Part shown: positions 44,349-59,349 of the stretch, piece by piece
Layout: every line of letters starts with the position of its first letter
How positions within the stretch are numbered: the stretch's first letter is position 1
Assembly: GCA_036365145.1 (NCBI GenBank)
Contig: JAEOAD010001753.1
Coordinates: 178,088-242,087, forward strand
Source: Orientallactaga sibirica
Taxonomy: Eukaryota > Chordata > Mammalia > Rodentia > Dipodidae
Reading direction: 5' to 3'
DNA: 64,000 nucleotides
The notes under the pieces: model-generated
The model's database searches: none
What the model was told of the DNA's origin: nothing
The model's input: the letters and a program-made list of their open reading frames with translations, nothing else
Made by a program: the position numbers and the translations under genes

Positions 44349-44564
44349 TTTTAAAACTTTATTTATTTATTTATTTGAGTGGGAGAGAGAGAGGAAGAGG
44401 CATATAGAGAAAATGAGTGTGCCAGGGCCACTAGCCACTGCAATCAAACTCCAGATGCATGCACTAGGTTGGGCATCTGGCTTATGTGGATACTGGGGAA
44501 TTTAATCTAGTTCTTTTGGCTTTGCAGGCAAGTGTCTTAGCTGCTAAGGCATCCCTCCAACCCA
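44349..44564 (-). repeat. tRNA-derived SINE, antisense
   Basis: TTTATTTATTTATTTGAG tail region, GA-rich stretch, antisense body, right end CTAAGGCATCCCTCCAACCC. Confidence 0.9.
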
Positions 44565-44765
44565 TGTTTTACTTATTTAAAATTCATTTCTTTAGTAAAA
44601 CTCTTTTCCCACATTTCTCCCTTGTTCTTTTTATGACCACTCTCTCTTTGTTCCACTTATCACTAATGTCATTTATTCTCTTTCTAGTTTGATTATGATC
44701 TCCTCCCATGATGCTCTATTCATTTAATGTTCTTTTTAAACCATTGTTTAGTATTTTTGTCCCAA

Positions 44766-44880
44766 AATATGTGAGGCTGAGGTAGAAGAACCTACATGAA
44801 TATGAGGACAGCCTGGGGCTACAGTATCTGTTCTTGATCAGCTTGGACTAGAGTGAGGCCATATCTTGTAAAAACAAAAG
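44766..44880 (+). repeat. Old B1 SINE
   Basis: GTGAGGCTGAGGTAGAAGAA and GGACTAGAGTGAGGCCATAT follow the B1 order. The 5' end is missing. Confidence 0.55.
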
Positions 44881-45037
44881 AAAAGAAAAGCAAAAATACA
44901 AAAAACACCTGGAATATAAATTTTATCAAAGCTAACATTGCAGTTCACCTAGTAGAGATCAGTTGTAGAAATGCAGCTGTTATCCTAAAGGTGTCCACTT
45001 AATATAACATACTAACACAAATATTTCCCAATTACAG

Positions 45038-45130
45038 GGAACTGTATGACCAAACCACATTTGATCTTCAAGTTAGAGCATGGACTTTCACCATGGAGTG
45101 TTGTAGAAGGCTCAAATCAGGGGCTTCCAG
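45038..45130 (+). CDS. KRAB-B box exon, with GC splice donor
   Basis: A 93-nt exon between the acceptor TTCCCAATTACAG and CCAG|GCAAGT. With the phase-1 G from KRAB-A it reads GNCMTKPHLIFKLEHGLSPW and ends LP, the usual KRAB-B pattern (xxxTKPxLIxxLExGxxPW). KRAB-B strengthens repression by the A box. The exon ends in phase 1 and the zinc-finger exon at 47,998 begins in the matching phase. The donor has GC in place of GT, with otherwise perfect consensus on both sides, which is how functional GC-AG introns look. No GT donor nearby keeps the frame. Confidence 0.85.
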
Positions 45131-45962
45131 GCAAGTAATGCACACTGTGTAACATAGGTCAATGAGATGAGAACTCATCAGGAATTGTCATGATGAATGG
45201 TATTACTGTGAATCAGACACCTTTTGTGATATGAAGAAAGCTCTACTGTGTTTCTGATCTTTAAGAATGTTTTCTCACACATTCCTAAATTTAATTCCCT
45301 ATATAGGTGTTCTTGGAAAATATGTATTAGATATTGTACTAAATTCTCACTTGACTATTTTCTGTATGTTCCAGTACAAGTGTCATTAGTCATTTTCACT
45401 GTTGTGACAAAATCCTTAGAAGAAACTCCTTAAGGAAGAAAAATATTTATCAAGTATACAATTCTATAATGGAGGGTTTTCTTACAATGTTGACATAAAG
45501 ATAGTATTTAAACCAATTATATTTACAGTTACCTGTGAGAGTTAGAAATAACTGAGAAAAGGGAGCATGAGATTCCATGATAAGGGATGAGAACACTTCT
45601 GTGCAATGTGCATGAGAAGAATGTAGATACCAAAATTATATTAGATATGTGAAATATAGGAAGTGTATGAGGGATTTTAAAAAGATAATTTGGGACTTTG
45701 AAGAACAAAAATCTGGATGACAGTGCAAAGAAAATTAAGAAATAGTAATAGTCCAATCTCATGTTCTAGATGAAAATAAAATGTAAAGCCAAAAGTGCAA
45801 CATAAGACCAAACAGTACAAAGAGCTTTTGTGCCAAAAGAGTGTTATCTGTAGTGTTTTTAGAAAAATGTGTGTCTTGCAGGTGTTAATTCTAGAGATTC
45901 ATATCAATATTGGCTGCTACTCAATCTGTAACAACAGACTCACAATCAGAAATGCAGGGATT

Positions 45963-46104
45963 GCTGGGCGTGGTGGTGCACGCCTTTAATCCCAGCACTT
46001 CGGAGGCAGTGGTAGGAGGATCACCATGAGTTCGAGGCCACCCTGAGACTACATAGCTAATTCCAGGTCAGCCTGGACCACAGTGAGACCCTACCTTGAA
46101 AAAC

Positions 46105-46157
<53 letters not shown>
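45963..46157 (+). repeat. Young B1 SINE with long A-tail
   Basis: Near-consensus B1 (GCTGGGCGTGGTGGTGCACG) ending in more than 40 uninterrupted A residues, flanked by the perfect 15-bp duplication AGAAATGCAGGGATT (45,948-45,962 and 46,158-46,172). It lies in the intron between KRAB-B and the zinc-finger exon. Confidence 0.96.
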
Positions 46158-46162
<5 letters not shown>

Positions 46163-46172
46163 TGCAGGGATT

Positions 46173-47127
46173 AACCATTTAAAATTTTGAAACCTGAGAA
46201 CATGGGTAATCCAGCGAGTCTGGACACATTAAATCTTTATATGTGAGAGATGGACACAAGAAGAAATACTCAATCTCATAGGAATGGAGAAATGTTGATC
46301 AAGTGTTGCATTAGAGAGCTCTAGGAAGGAAGTTTTGGTGGTCTCTCCCTTCATGGTGGTCAACCATATTGCTTATTGATGTTCAAAGTATAGGGAATGT
46401 TAAGCCTATATTGATCATTTTGTTTGATCTTTAGACATTCATTATAACATCACATGTTTAGTTGTAACATGACTCTGAAAATTATGAGCACAGGTCAATT
46501 TTATGGGTGGATTATTCCCCTTACAACCTGTAGTTGACTCTTTCTTGGGTACTTAAATCCCTGAATTGAGCTAAGTATCCTTGTTTCTGGTTTTTCACTG
46601 TCTGATACACATTGGAGAGGCCTTGTATTTTTGCCTTTTTGTCCAATAAATGTAGGAATTTGCCTGTTATATCTCATATCAATCTGCCATTGACCTTGCT
46701 TATAGGTCAATCCATAAATGCTTATACACCACCATCAACAGTGAGCCCAGAATGACTATACCAGTCTACAGATGAAACACCACCATTTCTGCCAACAACT
46801 TGTAGAAATATAGGTGCTCTCCAATTTTTTTTCTTTACATATCAACTATTTTTCTGCATTAAGAGCTTTGTTTTCATTTAATTCATATTGTGATGCTTTT
46901 CAGATTAATATTTTACACTTCTTTTCTCTATGTTAATTAGTATAATTTTATTTTCATATTCTAATGTGGTTTGTTTTCATTCTTTCTCATGAAGCATTTT
47001 TCTTTGTCATCTTCCTTTTCTCCTTCATTCAAATAATAATGATTGAAAACAGTGTTCATATACTATTATCATTACATATAATAATTTAAAAATATAAAAT
47101 AATCATATCCACAGTCATGAAACCCAG
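46173..47127. other. Intron sequence, unassigned
   Basis: Part of the intron before the zinc-finger exon. No repeat recognised. Confidence 0.4.
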
Positions 47128-47290
47128 CATTGACTCTGGAGATCACTCAGTGGGTTAATGTGCTGTTTGCATAATCATGACTTCAGATCCCCAGAATCAA
47201 CCAGAACATTGAGAATCCCTCAAATCTCATAGGGCAGAATCATTGCATATACATCAGTTTACAACAGGAGGCACTCCCAAACAAGGTTAA
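47128..47290 (+). repeat. Very old SINE fragment
   Basis: GGAGATCACTCAGTGGGTTA followed by SINE-like text. Weak. Confidence 0.35.
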
Positions 47291-47997
47291 AGGCAATGAA
47301 TGAAACCCAAACTTGAACTGTTATTATCAAGTATGCATTTGGAAACAAGTATTTCCAAACTGTCAAACACATTTCCACATATAAACATATAATAAATAAA
47401 CCTATCATGAATATGTTCCATGGAGAAATGTTGTGGTAGAGATACTAGAAACCAAAAAAAGCCCTATGTTATTGTATTAGAAATCTGCACTAATTTTTAT
47501 AAATATACCAAACATCTATAGAGAAGAACATCCAGTCATAATGTGCTAAAATGATATGTTAATACTTAGTCAAGTCACTACAAGTGGAAAATAAAGAAAA
47601 ACTTTTCTTCCTACCCAATAGTTTATTTCACTGAAAATGAAATTGTTGAATAAACCTAATGCAAGAAAGAATTTCTGTCTTCAAAAAAATTAGATGAGAA
47701 CTTATTGAGGTGGCAAGAAAACCAAACAAACAACAAAAATTATCTCACTTATTGGTCTCTAATAAATTCTGCTAAAAAGGAAAGCATTTGTTGTGTTTGC
47801 ACTCATGTCTTACATTCCTGGAATCAAGAAACTTACCATAAAGAATAATAAGGAAGTCAATTGAAAAGCAGTATTAAAATAATTATTTTGAGTTATCTTT
47901 TCATAAAATATAATACCCTATCAATTAATAGGAAGCACTTGTGAGTCAAAGCTTTTTTTAGTAAGTGGAATGTAATAATTATCTTTGTATCTCTCAG

Positions 47998-50830
<2,833 letters not shown>

Positions 50831-52020
50831 TAGATAGGCGAAAAGCCTCATGAATGTACTAAAAGTGAGAAAGTCTTTTCCCTAAAGTCATAAGTCATGT
50901 CAAATTTCTTCTTTTGTTTGTGGGAAATGTATGGATTTATTTAGGAACTTGCACTTGGGGAGCCATGCAAAGATATAACCAACGCTTAATGGGAAATTGT
51001 GATGTTTGAATAAGCTACAATCAGAATGAAGTGTGGGGATAAGAAATTTTGATTGTAGTATTTTGTGTGATCAATACTTTCTGAGTTCTGACCAGTTCCT
51101 GGGAACTAGAAGAATGTTGAATTTAAAAGGAATCAGCTGTTTGTTTACAGACTAAATTTGCGAATTTGAATTTCAAGACATAGAAGCATATTTGCTGCAA
51201 CTGCAATTGTAAAAGAGACTTCCATTTTTGAGGATGGGAATCCCAGTATGTATTAGAACAGTATGAGTAGTGCTGGTCAGTCTGAATATAGGAGAAACGT
51301 GTAATAACAACACTAAAGGATATTATTGCTCTGTTTTGGTCCCTCAACTTATATTGCTTTTGGAAGGAGAACAAAGGCAGGAAAGTCAGTACAGGAAGAA
51401 CAGAAATCCTTTGGATTGCCACTTTGCAACTAATAGAAGTCTTTAAGTTCTTGTGTAGAAACCCTATGATATCAAAAATGGAGCTGTGAAGATGAAAAAT
51501 ATTTTAGTGTAGCTGATTAAATTTTATGGTAATTTCCACTGAGGAAGGTTGCTTATGCTGGCATAGTTTAATTTTCCCATGAAACTAGCTTTCAGAGAAG
51601 GAGGGGATATATTTGGAGAACAGGTGATTTAGGTGCTCAGGTTCCTTAGGTAAAGCTTCAAGGTTTTAGGTTTGTCCTGTTTCTTTTCCCATTTATATTG
51701 CTTCAGTATCTCCTTGCTATGCCTTCTTTTTCCAATGGAAATGTTTACTATGTTTCATTATGTTAAAAATTAATAACTATTTTGAGCTGAAAGTTTAAAG
51801 TTAATAGACTTTCTGTCTTCTCATTTGAGATGTTGAATTTTTGAGTTTTGAGCAGTTTTATATTTGCTAGAAACCATGGAGACATTTACATCAGAATAAA
51901 TGCATATGTAATCATAAAATGGTAATGGGTTTATGTGGGCCAGGGGCAAAATTTGGATGTTTGAATGCAAAGTTTCTCCTCTAGCCTCATGTGTTTGTTC
52001 AATTTATGTTTACCTGGAAG
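50831..52020 (+). other. Probable 3' UTR and flank of the zinc-finger gene
   Basis: No repeat or coding signature recognised. AATAAA at 51,895-51,900 is a possible polyadenylation signal, but nothing confirms its use. Confidence 0.35.
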
Positions 52021-52021
52021 T

Positions 52022-52122
52022 CATTATGTACTCTTAGCCTGGCCCCTAACTCACAGTAATCCATCTGTCTCTGCTTTCTGAGTGTGGGATTTAAAAGCAT
52101 GTTCCACTATGCCCAGCTGCTC
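52022..52122 (-). repeat. Old B1 SINE, antisense
   Basis: CTCACAGTAATCCATCTGTC and GCATGTTCCACTATGCCCAG match diverged antisense B1. Confidence 0.65.
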
Positions 52123-52205
52123 TTGAATTTTTAATGTATGTAATTGGTATACAATGTAACAAATGTCAGAATAATATCTGAAAAATGATTATCAAAATGT
52201 TTGAA

Positions 52206-52495
52206 AGGATTTAGGAGATGGCTAATTGGGTGTGCATACCATGCAAGCACAAGGGGGTGACTTTGGATCACCAGTACCCATGTCAAAATGCTAGTTGTGG
52301 GGTTGGCAAAATTGCTCAGTGATTAAGGTACTGCCTGCAAAGTCCAGTGACTGATGATTAATTCCCCAGTACCTACATAAAGACGGATGGAGAGTGTTAC
52401 ATGCATCTGGAGTTTCTTATTAGCAGGTAAAGACCATGGCATAAACCTTTTCTTTCTTTCTCTGTCTCTTTTTGCCCTTACAATAAAAATTAAAT
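52206..52495 (+). repeat. Two adjacent tRNA-derived SINEs
   Basis: The first copy (about 52,206-52,300, GGAGATGGCTAATTGGG) is partial. The second (about 52,302-52,495, GGGTTGGCAAAATTGCTCAG and CTGCCTGCAAAGTCC) is longer and ends in a CT-rich tail and AATAAAAATTAAA. Confidence 0.7.
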
Positions 52496-52499
52496 GTAC

Positions 52500-54630
52500 A
52501 AAATGTTTTTAAATATTGGGTGTGGTTGTTCATGTGTGTAATTCCAGAGAAAAAAATAGCAAGAACACAAGGAAATCCAGATCTCACTATTTAGTTTGTC
52601 TCACTGAATTGACAAGCTCTGAGTTCAGGGAAGGACTTGGTATAGATATATCTAACCTCCCAATGTCTAAAACTGGGATTTTGTTGATGTAAACATTTCT
52701 ATAACAAGCAGTAACATTTTATGGCCATTCTCTTAAATATAGAAGCAAAAGTTTTAAACAAAATCTTTCCAAGCAGAGCCAAGAATACATGCAATATATC
52801 ACTTATGACAGCAGGAAGACAATATTGTACAGGTACATGGATGAATCATAATGTGTGATTGTTTGAAACACTGTGCCTGTTGCAGTCAGGTCTGCATTGG
52901 TGGCAGAAATCACCTGACCAAGGCTATAATACCCATAGACTCACCCCCAACAATACATTCTTTACAGGAGGTGTTAATCCCCAAAGCTCCTTCAGCTTGG
53001 AACCTAGCATTCAGAACACATAAGTTTTTGAGGGGCACCTGAATCAAATGACCACATTCCACCCCTGACCCCCATAAACTGATAACCCTACATGATATAA
53101 AATACAATGCCTTCAGTCCAACTTTAAAGTCCCCATAGATTTATATATCCTAATGATGTTCAAACATGGCCATAGTCAAAGATCTTTTAAAGGAGCTTTA
53201 ATACAAAATATCCCTCCAAAAACAGTGGCACAGAATAAACACTCACACTGCAAAAGATGGCATTGGACATAGCAAAAAAAAATATTCAACCAATACAAGA
53301 TTTAAACACAGTGAACATCAAACTCTCTATGTCCAAGTCCAACAACTCTACTCAGTGACTAATCTCCAAGTCTGATAATTCTATTCAGCAAGAAATTTCT
53401 GAAGTGCCAATGCCACCCTCCAGATAGGCTACTCACAGTCCTAAAAAGCCTTTTCTAAGGCTGGCAGCTCTCCTTAGCAGCCATCTCATGGTCCTGGCTT
53501 CTGCACTAGGTCTCCACTGCAACCCACAGACCATATTTACAGCTCCATAGGGTCTCTATGCAGGCAAACCTGCTTCACACTGTCCATGGCTGTTTCCAAA
53601 ATCCAAGATGATGTTGCAAGTTCAATGATCCTCTCTTTCCTGCATTTATCATACTCATAATACATGTTGGGGTGCCAATATGTTAATTGAGGGGGAATAA
53701 AGCAGACTTTGAAGAAGAGGACACTCCTTAAGCATGTAGACCCCCTTCAATAGAGTCTACATTCTTCCTGCTGCCCCAATGCAGGTCAACTTCAGGACAT
53801 GGAATCCATTCTTGGTCTGTGGTGGAGGCCCCCCAGACCTTAGAAATTCTGAGATTTTTTTCACTTTTCTGTCCATGGATGATCTAAGACTCCAGGAGCC
53901 TTCCATGTGTAATTCCACTAGACAACCCAAGCATTATGATTGCCCAGGTGCTTCCTCCTAATCCTTGTATAAGATGACTATTAGCCTAGGCTTGATATCA
54001 GAATAACAAAAGATGGCCCTGGCTGGTAACAGGATTCTGTGGTATTCCGCTTTTAAACTTAAAGAAAACATTAACTCATTGCTATTAATCTGCTGGCTTT
54101 AAAGTTCTTAACCAAGTTTTCTATGTTCTTCTATTTGTCAACCTTTTACTATTTAATAAGATTATTATATCTTAAAAAGACAAACAAATAAACAAAAAAA
54201 AACCCTGTAACCATAAGATGGTTCCTGTCTTGTTCATGCTGTTTTATTGGGTGATTATCACTGAGATTTTTATCTAAGTATTATAAAAAGTGATTTTGTT
54301 GTTATGACTTTGCTCTTAGGGAAACTGAAGAAACTCCTCCTGTCCCAGGAAATCCTGCAATATACAAACAATGTTAATATAGTTTATCTAGACTTCATAT
54401 ATTCTACCATTTGTAAATATTGCCTTATGTTAAACTTAAAAATGTTTCAATGATTAAAGGTAATTCTTGAAGAAATCACTTTATGTCTATCATGATATCT
54501 CTAATGTATGTTAAAAATCAGACTAAATTAGCTCAGCGATGACCCAGTTTGGCTTTTTTTCTTAAGTTATATATATTCAGTCTCATTAAGGTGTTTGGTA
54601 ATTGTCTCATTTTTTGTATCTTAAGTTCAT
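52500..54630. other. Mostly unassigned; possible old LTR/MaLR remnants
   Basis: The stretch at about 52,870-53,110 has text like antisense MaLR sequence (GTGGCAGAAATCACCTGACC). The part at 53,160-53,960 may be internal sequence of such an element. The rest is AT-rich without recognised features. Confidence is low throughout. Confidence 0.3.
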
Positions 54631-54633
54631 TGC

Positions 54634-54636
<3 letters not shown>

Positions 54637-54708
<72 letters not shown>
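54637..54708 (+). repeat. (GATA)n microsatellite
   Basis: About 18 perfect GATA units, likely polymorphic. Confidence 0.97.
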
Positions 54709-54746
54709 CTTAAGACATGTTCCCTGCTCAAAAACATGATTTTACA

Positions 54747-54902
54747 GCGGGGCATGGTGATGCATGCCTTTAATCTCAGCACTTGTGAGGCAGAGGTAGG
54801 TGGATCAACATGAGTTGGAGGCCACCCTGAGACTACATAGTGAATTCCAGCTCAGCCTGGGCTAGAGCAAAACCCTACCTTGAAACCCCCCCAAAAAAAT
54901 TT
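54747..54902 (+). repeat. B1 SINE
   Basis: GGGGCATGGTGATGCATGCC start, GAGGCCACCCTGAGACTACA middle, and CCCTACCTTGAAA before an A-rich end. Confidence 0.9.
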
Positions 54903-55620
54903 AAATGCTGCTGTTTGACTTCCAGTTTAGGTATTTAATCAAAGATGTTACCAAGTACAAATGCCAAAACTTGATGTTGTCTTACTTGACATGTTCTGCC
55001 TATACTTATAACTGTTAGATATTTAAACAATAAGATATACCTACCTTCTAAAATGCTGTTTCTCTTTATTTCTCTTGTCTTATTATTTTACATAGTTCAA
55101 ACAATTCTATAATAAGGTGATTATTTATAATGTCATACCTCATATTACAATAAAGAAAACTTAAAGACTTTTGGCCCAAAGTTATGTTTTGTAAATGTAA
55201 TAAAATTTCATGCTAATTATGTCCCATACTACATAGACTTTGGTACTGACACTGTAATTTTTTTTTTTTTTTGGTTTTGCTTTGGTACTATTAACATAGA
55301 CTTTTGACACTGTAATTTTTGTACTGTTTCAAGGCCATAGTCTGTATTGCAGCTTCTGTCCAGTAGTAAAATTATCTTGTCTTTCTTCTTGACTCCATAA
55401 CACAGATACAGATATTTCTCTACTAATTAACCATTTTTTCAGGCTTTGGAAGAGAGTTCCCCTGGACTCACACTGAAGTAAAAACACACTGATTCTCCAC
55501 TTTGTTTATGCTGCCAGTTCTGTAAGCCTTAGTTTCCCATATCAAAATCAAGGCTAACATGATCAAGACATTTTATTGAGTTTTGTCTATTTATTTAAAC
55601 ACTATCTGAATGTGACATAA
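54903..55620. other. Unassigned AT-rich sequence
   Basis: No gene recognised. A poly-T run lies at about 55,258-55,272. Confidence 0.35.
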
Positions 55621-55634
55621 AAATCAAATCTAAG

Positions 55635-55865
55635 GGGCTGGAGAGATGGCTTAGTGGTTAAACGCTTGCCTGTGAAGCCTAAGGACCCTGGTTCGAAGCT
55701 CGATTCTCCAGGACCCACGTAACCCAGATTCACAAGGGGGCGCACGCATCTGGAGTTTGTTTGCAGTGGCTGGAGGCCCTGGCGCGCCCATTCTTTCTCT
55801 CTCTACCTGCCTATTTCTGTATTTCTCTCTCTCAAATAAATAAATAAATAAATAAAATATCCTTT
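55635..55865 (+). repeat. Best-preserved tRNA-derived SINE
   Basis: Starts GGGCTGGAGAGATGGCTTAG, carries a B-box-like GGTTCGAAGCTC, and has the body, a CT-rich stretch and an AAATAAAT tail. It is flanked by the direct repeat AAATCAAATCTAAG (55,621-55,634 and 55,868-55,882). The tRNA-like head gives the family its internal pol III promoter. Confidence 0.95.
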
Positions 55866-55882
55866 AAAAAATCAAATCTAAG

Positions 55883-57570
55883 CCTTTATGTGGTTATGTA
55901 GGACACTTGTTTATAACTCCAGGTTTATTAAGTGTTCTATTCATATGTTTTCTTATTGGTTAAGACTTATTTATTTGCTTTCATCTTATTCTAATAAATA
56001 AATCTGGGCCTAATTATATAAAATAGTTCTCCTAAAGATAAGACTTTTTGATCTATGGACCAAGTATGTAAAGACCATAAACCTTCTATATTAAAGACTT
56101 ACACAGAAAGAAACTTGTAAAATTAAGTTTTATAATTAGTTAACTTCTTAAACTCTATCATATATAAATTTAAAATAAGATATCTAAAATATTCCTTCCA
56201 TACTAATCTCTTATACTTCCTACCTTACCTAAACCAAATCTTTATATTTTCACAAGTTCCCATTAATTTCCCATCCTAGTTAATAATACCTTCCTTACTT
56301 ATCATATATATTACCATTATTTTTCAACCTTAAATATAGTGTTCATGTCACCTATAAATGTCATGTTACATGTAAGAAACCTCATACATAGATAATAACA
56401 AGATCATGATGGCTAAAAGATTTGACATGATCTATGTGTTCTTTCATAATGACTCTGATAACTATCACTCTCCTGACGAGCTGCCTCCTTGCCTATTCAT
56501 AAGATTGACATGGGGTAATAGCCTGCTATGTACACAAAGTACAAAATGTAGTTGGGCAAATGGGAAACTAAGATGTGAAACTCCCCAAAGCCACACCTGT
56601 GTGACTAAGACTTCAATGATGGACTGCAATGATTGTGGAGAGGTAAATATTACCAATCCAGAGCCAATAATATTTTGGGCTGTATGAGTCTTTTACATGG
56701 CCAATAATATCATTTCTCTAAAGGTGACCTGACATCTCTCTGTGACCAACCAAGATATTTATTGCTATAAGTTAAGAAATCTCATACGTCTACTCTGTTC
56801 AAATTAAATCTATCCTATCTTACATGTACTTTATTCCACTTATTATAATGGTTGCCCTCTCTTTTGGTCCTTGCATACTCAGATGCCTCACTGAATTCCT
56901 CCAAGTCAGAATCTTTGCCTTCATGTCACTGAATTCTTCATGGCCACTTAATATTAGCCCCTAAACATCCAACTTCCACATGATTGCATGTGACACCTCG
57001 CGAGATCTACTGCCCCACTCAGCTTGAAGTAGTTGGAGATGAGTTGTTGCTTTCCATTCCATCCCATGCAGTCCTCCCTAGATGCCCCACATATCACCTA
57101 TATTTCCCAATCTTTTTTTATCTTTCCAGAGTCCAGACTAAAGGGTTAATAGCCTTCCCTGAAAACTAGAGTGAACTAAAGAGTTAATAATTTTCCCTAA
57201 AACTAGCAGGCAATAAAGAAGTCACAGAGACATGCAGCCTTGGCAGGCTACTCCCAATTGATAAACTTCTCTGAGCTCAGAGAACCTTGAGGGAACAAAA
57301 CCCTCTGGTGTGATATCCTCCCTAGAAAATTTGGCTTTAAATGCTTATTCTGACCAAGGACACAAATAACCACAATTCCTTCTCTACTTCTCTTGGACCT
57401 GCAGCTGCTACAGTCTGTTTTTCTTAGGATTCTCCTTCTGAGCTTGCACCCCAGCCTGGCCCAGTGCTTCAGGCTTTATACCACAGGAAGGCTTTTGCCC
57501 CTCACTGTTTCTCTCAATAAGCAGTCTATCTGTAGAGATGAAGTTCAGAGTTCTCTTTTGTTTTTCTTTC
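55883..57570 (+). other. AT-rich region, possible ERV remnant with LTR-like end
   Basis: A 93-codon open frame at 56,406-56,687 starts MMAKRFDMIYVFF and is rich in Cys (CTQSTKC, CETPQSHTC, CNDC) with one N-glycosylation-type site (NIT). It resembles a fragment of a secreted or viral surface protein, but I do not recognise the family. The stretch 57,120-57,540 has an LTR-like look (TTTAAATGCTTATTC, later CAATAAGC). No primer site or paired LTR was found. Confidence 0.3.
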
Positions 57571-57572
57571 CC

Positions 57573-57782
57573 ACTTTTTTTTGAATTTGAGAGGGAGAGA
57601 GAGAATGGGCATGCCAGTGGCCTCAGCCACTGTGAATGAACTCCAGATGCATGTGACCCCTTGTGGGCAAGTATGGCATTTTGTATTTGCATCACTTTTT
57701 CTGTCTGGCTAAACATGGGACCTGGAGAATCGAACAGGCGTTTTTAGGCTTCGCAGGCAGGCACTAAGCCATCTCTCCAGCC
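57573..57782 (-). repeat. tRNA-derived SINE, antisense, longer subfamily
   Basis: T-rich left end, GAGAGGGAGAGAGAGAATGG, antisense body with an extra segment (GGCATTTTGTATTTGCATCA), right end ACTAAGCCATCTCTCCAGCC. The copy at 62.6-62.9 kb carries the same extra segment, so these two form a subfamily. Confidence 0.88.
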
Positions 57783-57796
57783 TCTTTTACACTCTC

Positions 57797-58971
57797 TTTA
57801 CAATGATCATCATTGTTATAGCAGATGAGGCCTTAGGAGACATGATCATCACTGTTTTATAGGTGATGCCAGGGAAGACATAATCATCAATATGTTACAG
57901 GTGAAGCTTAAGGAAACATGATCTTTGTTGTATTCCACTTGAGACATTAGAAACATGATCATCACTGTATTACAGATTAGGCACAGGAGGACATAAAACT
58001 CATTGTGCTTCTGATGAGGCCTGGGAAAACATGATCCTCATTGTGTTACAAATGATGCCTTGGGAGACATGATTATCATTTTTAAAGATAGACCAGGTGA
58101 GATATGATCATTAAAGTGTAACCAGTGAGGTCTCTGGAGACATCATTATTATTGTGCTGCAGATGTGCCTAAGTATACATGATCATAATTGTGTTACAGA
58201 TGAGGCGTTGGCATTCATGATCATCATTGTGTTATAGGTGAGACTTGGGGATACATAACCATGATGGTGTTACACATAAGGCCTGGGGAGATGTGATCAT
58301 CCTGGTTTTACAGATGAAGCCTTTGTAGTCATCATCACTGTGCTTCTTATGAGGCCTGGGAAGACATAATCATTATTGTCTTATAGATGACACTTGGAGA
58401 GACAGGATCATCATTGTTACACATGAAGCCTGTCAATGTGTTACAGATGAGGCCTGTCGAGATATAATCATCATTGTGTTACAGATGACACCTGAGGAGA
58501 CATGATTATCATTGTGGTACCAATGAGGCCTGGGAAGACATGATCACCATTTTGGTGTGGATGAGGCCTAGGATGACCTGATCAATATTGTATTACAGAT
58601 GAGGCCTTGTGAGACATGATAATCAATGTGTTACAGATGAGTCCTCAGTAGACATAATCATCACTGTGTTACAGAGGATCCCTGGGAAGACATGGACATC
58701 ATTGTATTGCCAATGAGGTCTTCGGACACATGATCATTGTGTTACAGAGGCTCCATAGGGAGACATGACCATCATTGTATTACAGATGGGGTGTTGGGAG
58801 ACATGATCATCATTGTGCTGCACATGAGGCCAATGGAGACATGATCATCACTATGTTACATATGAGGCTTTTGGAGACATGATCATCATTGTGCTACAGA
58901 TGATACCTTATCTGGGTAGACATGGTCATCATTGTGATGCAGATGTGGTCTGGACAGTCATGATCATCTGT
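57797..58971 (+). repeat. 38-bp minisatellite, about 31 diverged units
   Basis: Units follow the pattern GATGAGGCCTGGGGAGACAT then GATCATCATTGTGTTACA, repeated end to end over about 1,175 bases with many substitutions and a few short units. Most units contain the palindrome ATGATCAT or a one-base variant. No unit carries an open frame through the array. It ends directly at the LTR element starting at 58,972. Confidence 0.95.
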
Positions 58972-59349
58972 TGTTGGGGCCCACCCTAGGGTCACCCAGG
59001 AGGGATCGCAGGATATCTGCTGAGTAGGTGGTGAGAGGCATGGCGTCACGACACAGACTTTGGGAGTTGGGTGGAAGCAGGCAGAGGGTGAGGTGCTGCA
59101 AACTCATTTATTCAAAGAAGTGTAGGGGGTTTAAAGTGTTTGGCTGGCCAATCATTCTATGGGGTTATCCCCTTCTTGTGACCAATGACAGCTGGTCTCC
59201 TGGCAGATAATTTTGCAGCAGTTTTCTCATGAGCATGGGATTGTAGCTGTTATGCCAAGCCTGTGCAGGGTGCCATGTCCACAGAAGCCACTTCCTGGTT
59301 TCTTCTGGCATACGGTCTGGCTAGGGCCTGACCTGCATTGTGCCATACA
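58972..59349 (-). repeat. 3' LTR of the small LTR element
   Basis: 378 bp, TG...CA ends on the - strand. It is preceded by the polypurine tract AAAAACAAAAAGGAGGA (59,351-59,367) and has AATAAA in the complement of CATTTATTCAAAG (about 59,107). Confidence 0.7.

Noticed and set aside
55635..55720. tRNA-like sequence with a B box
   Set aside because: It is the head of a SINE with flanking duplication and tail, not a tRNA gene. No intact cloverleaf was found.
57797..58971. Regular repeats that might suggest a CRISPR-like array
   Set aside because: The units are contiguous without unique spacers, diverge throughout, and the DNA is mammalian. It is a minisatellite.
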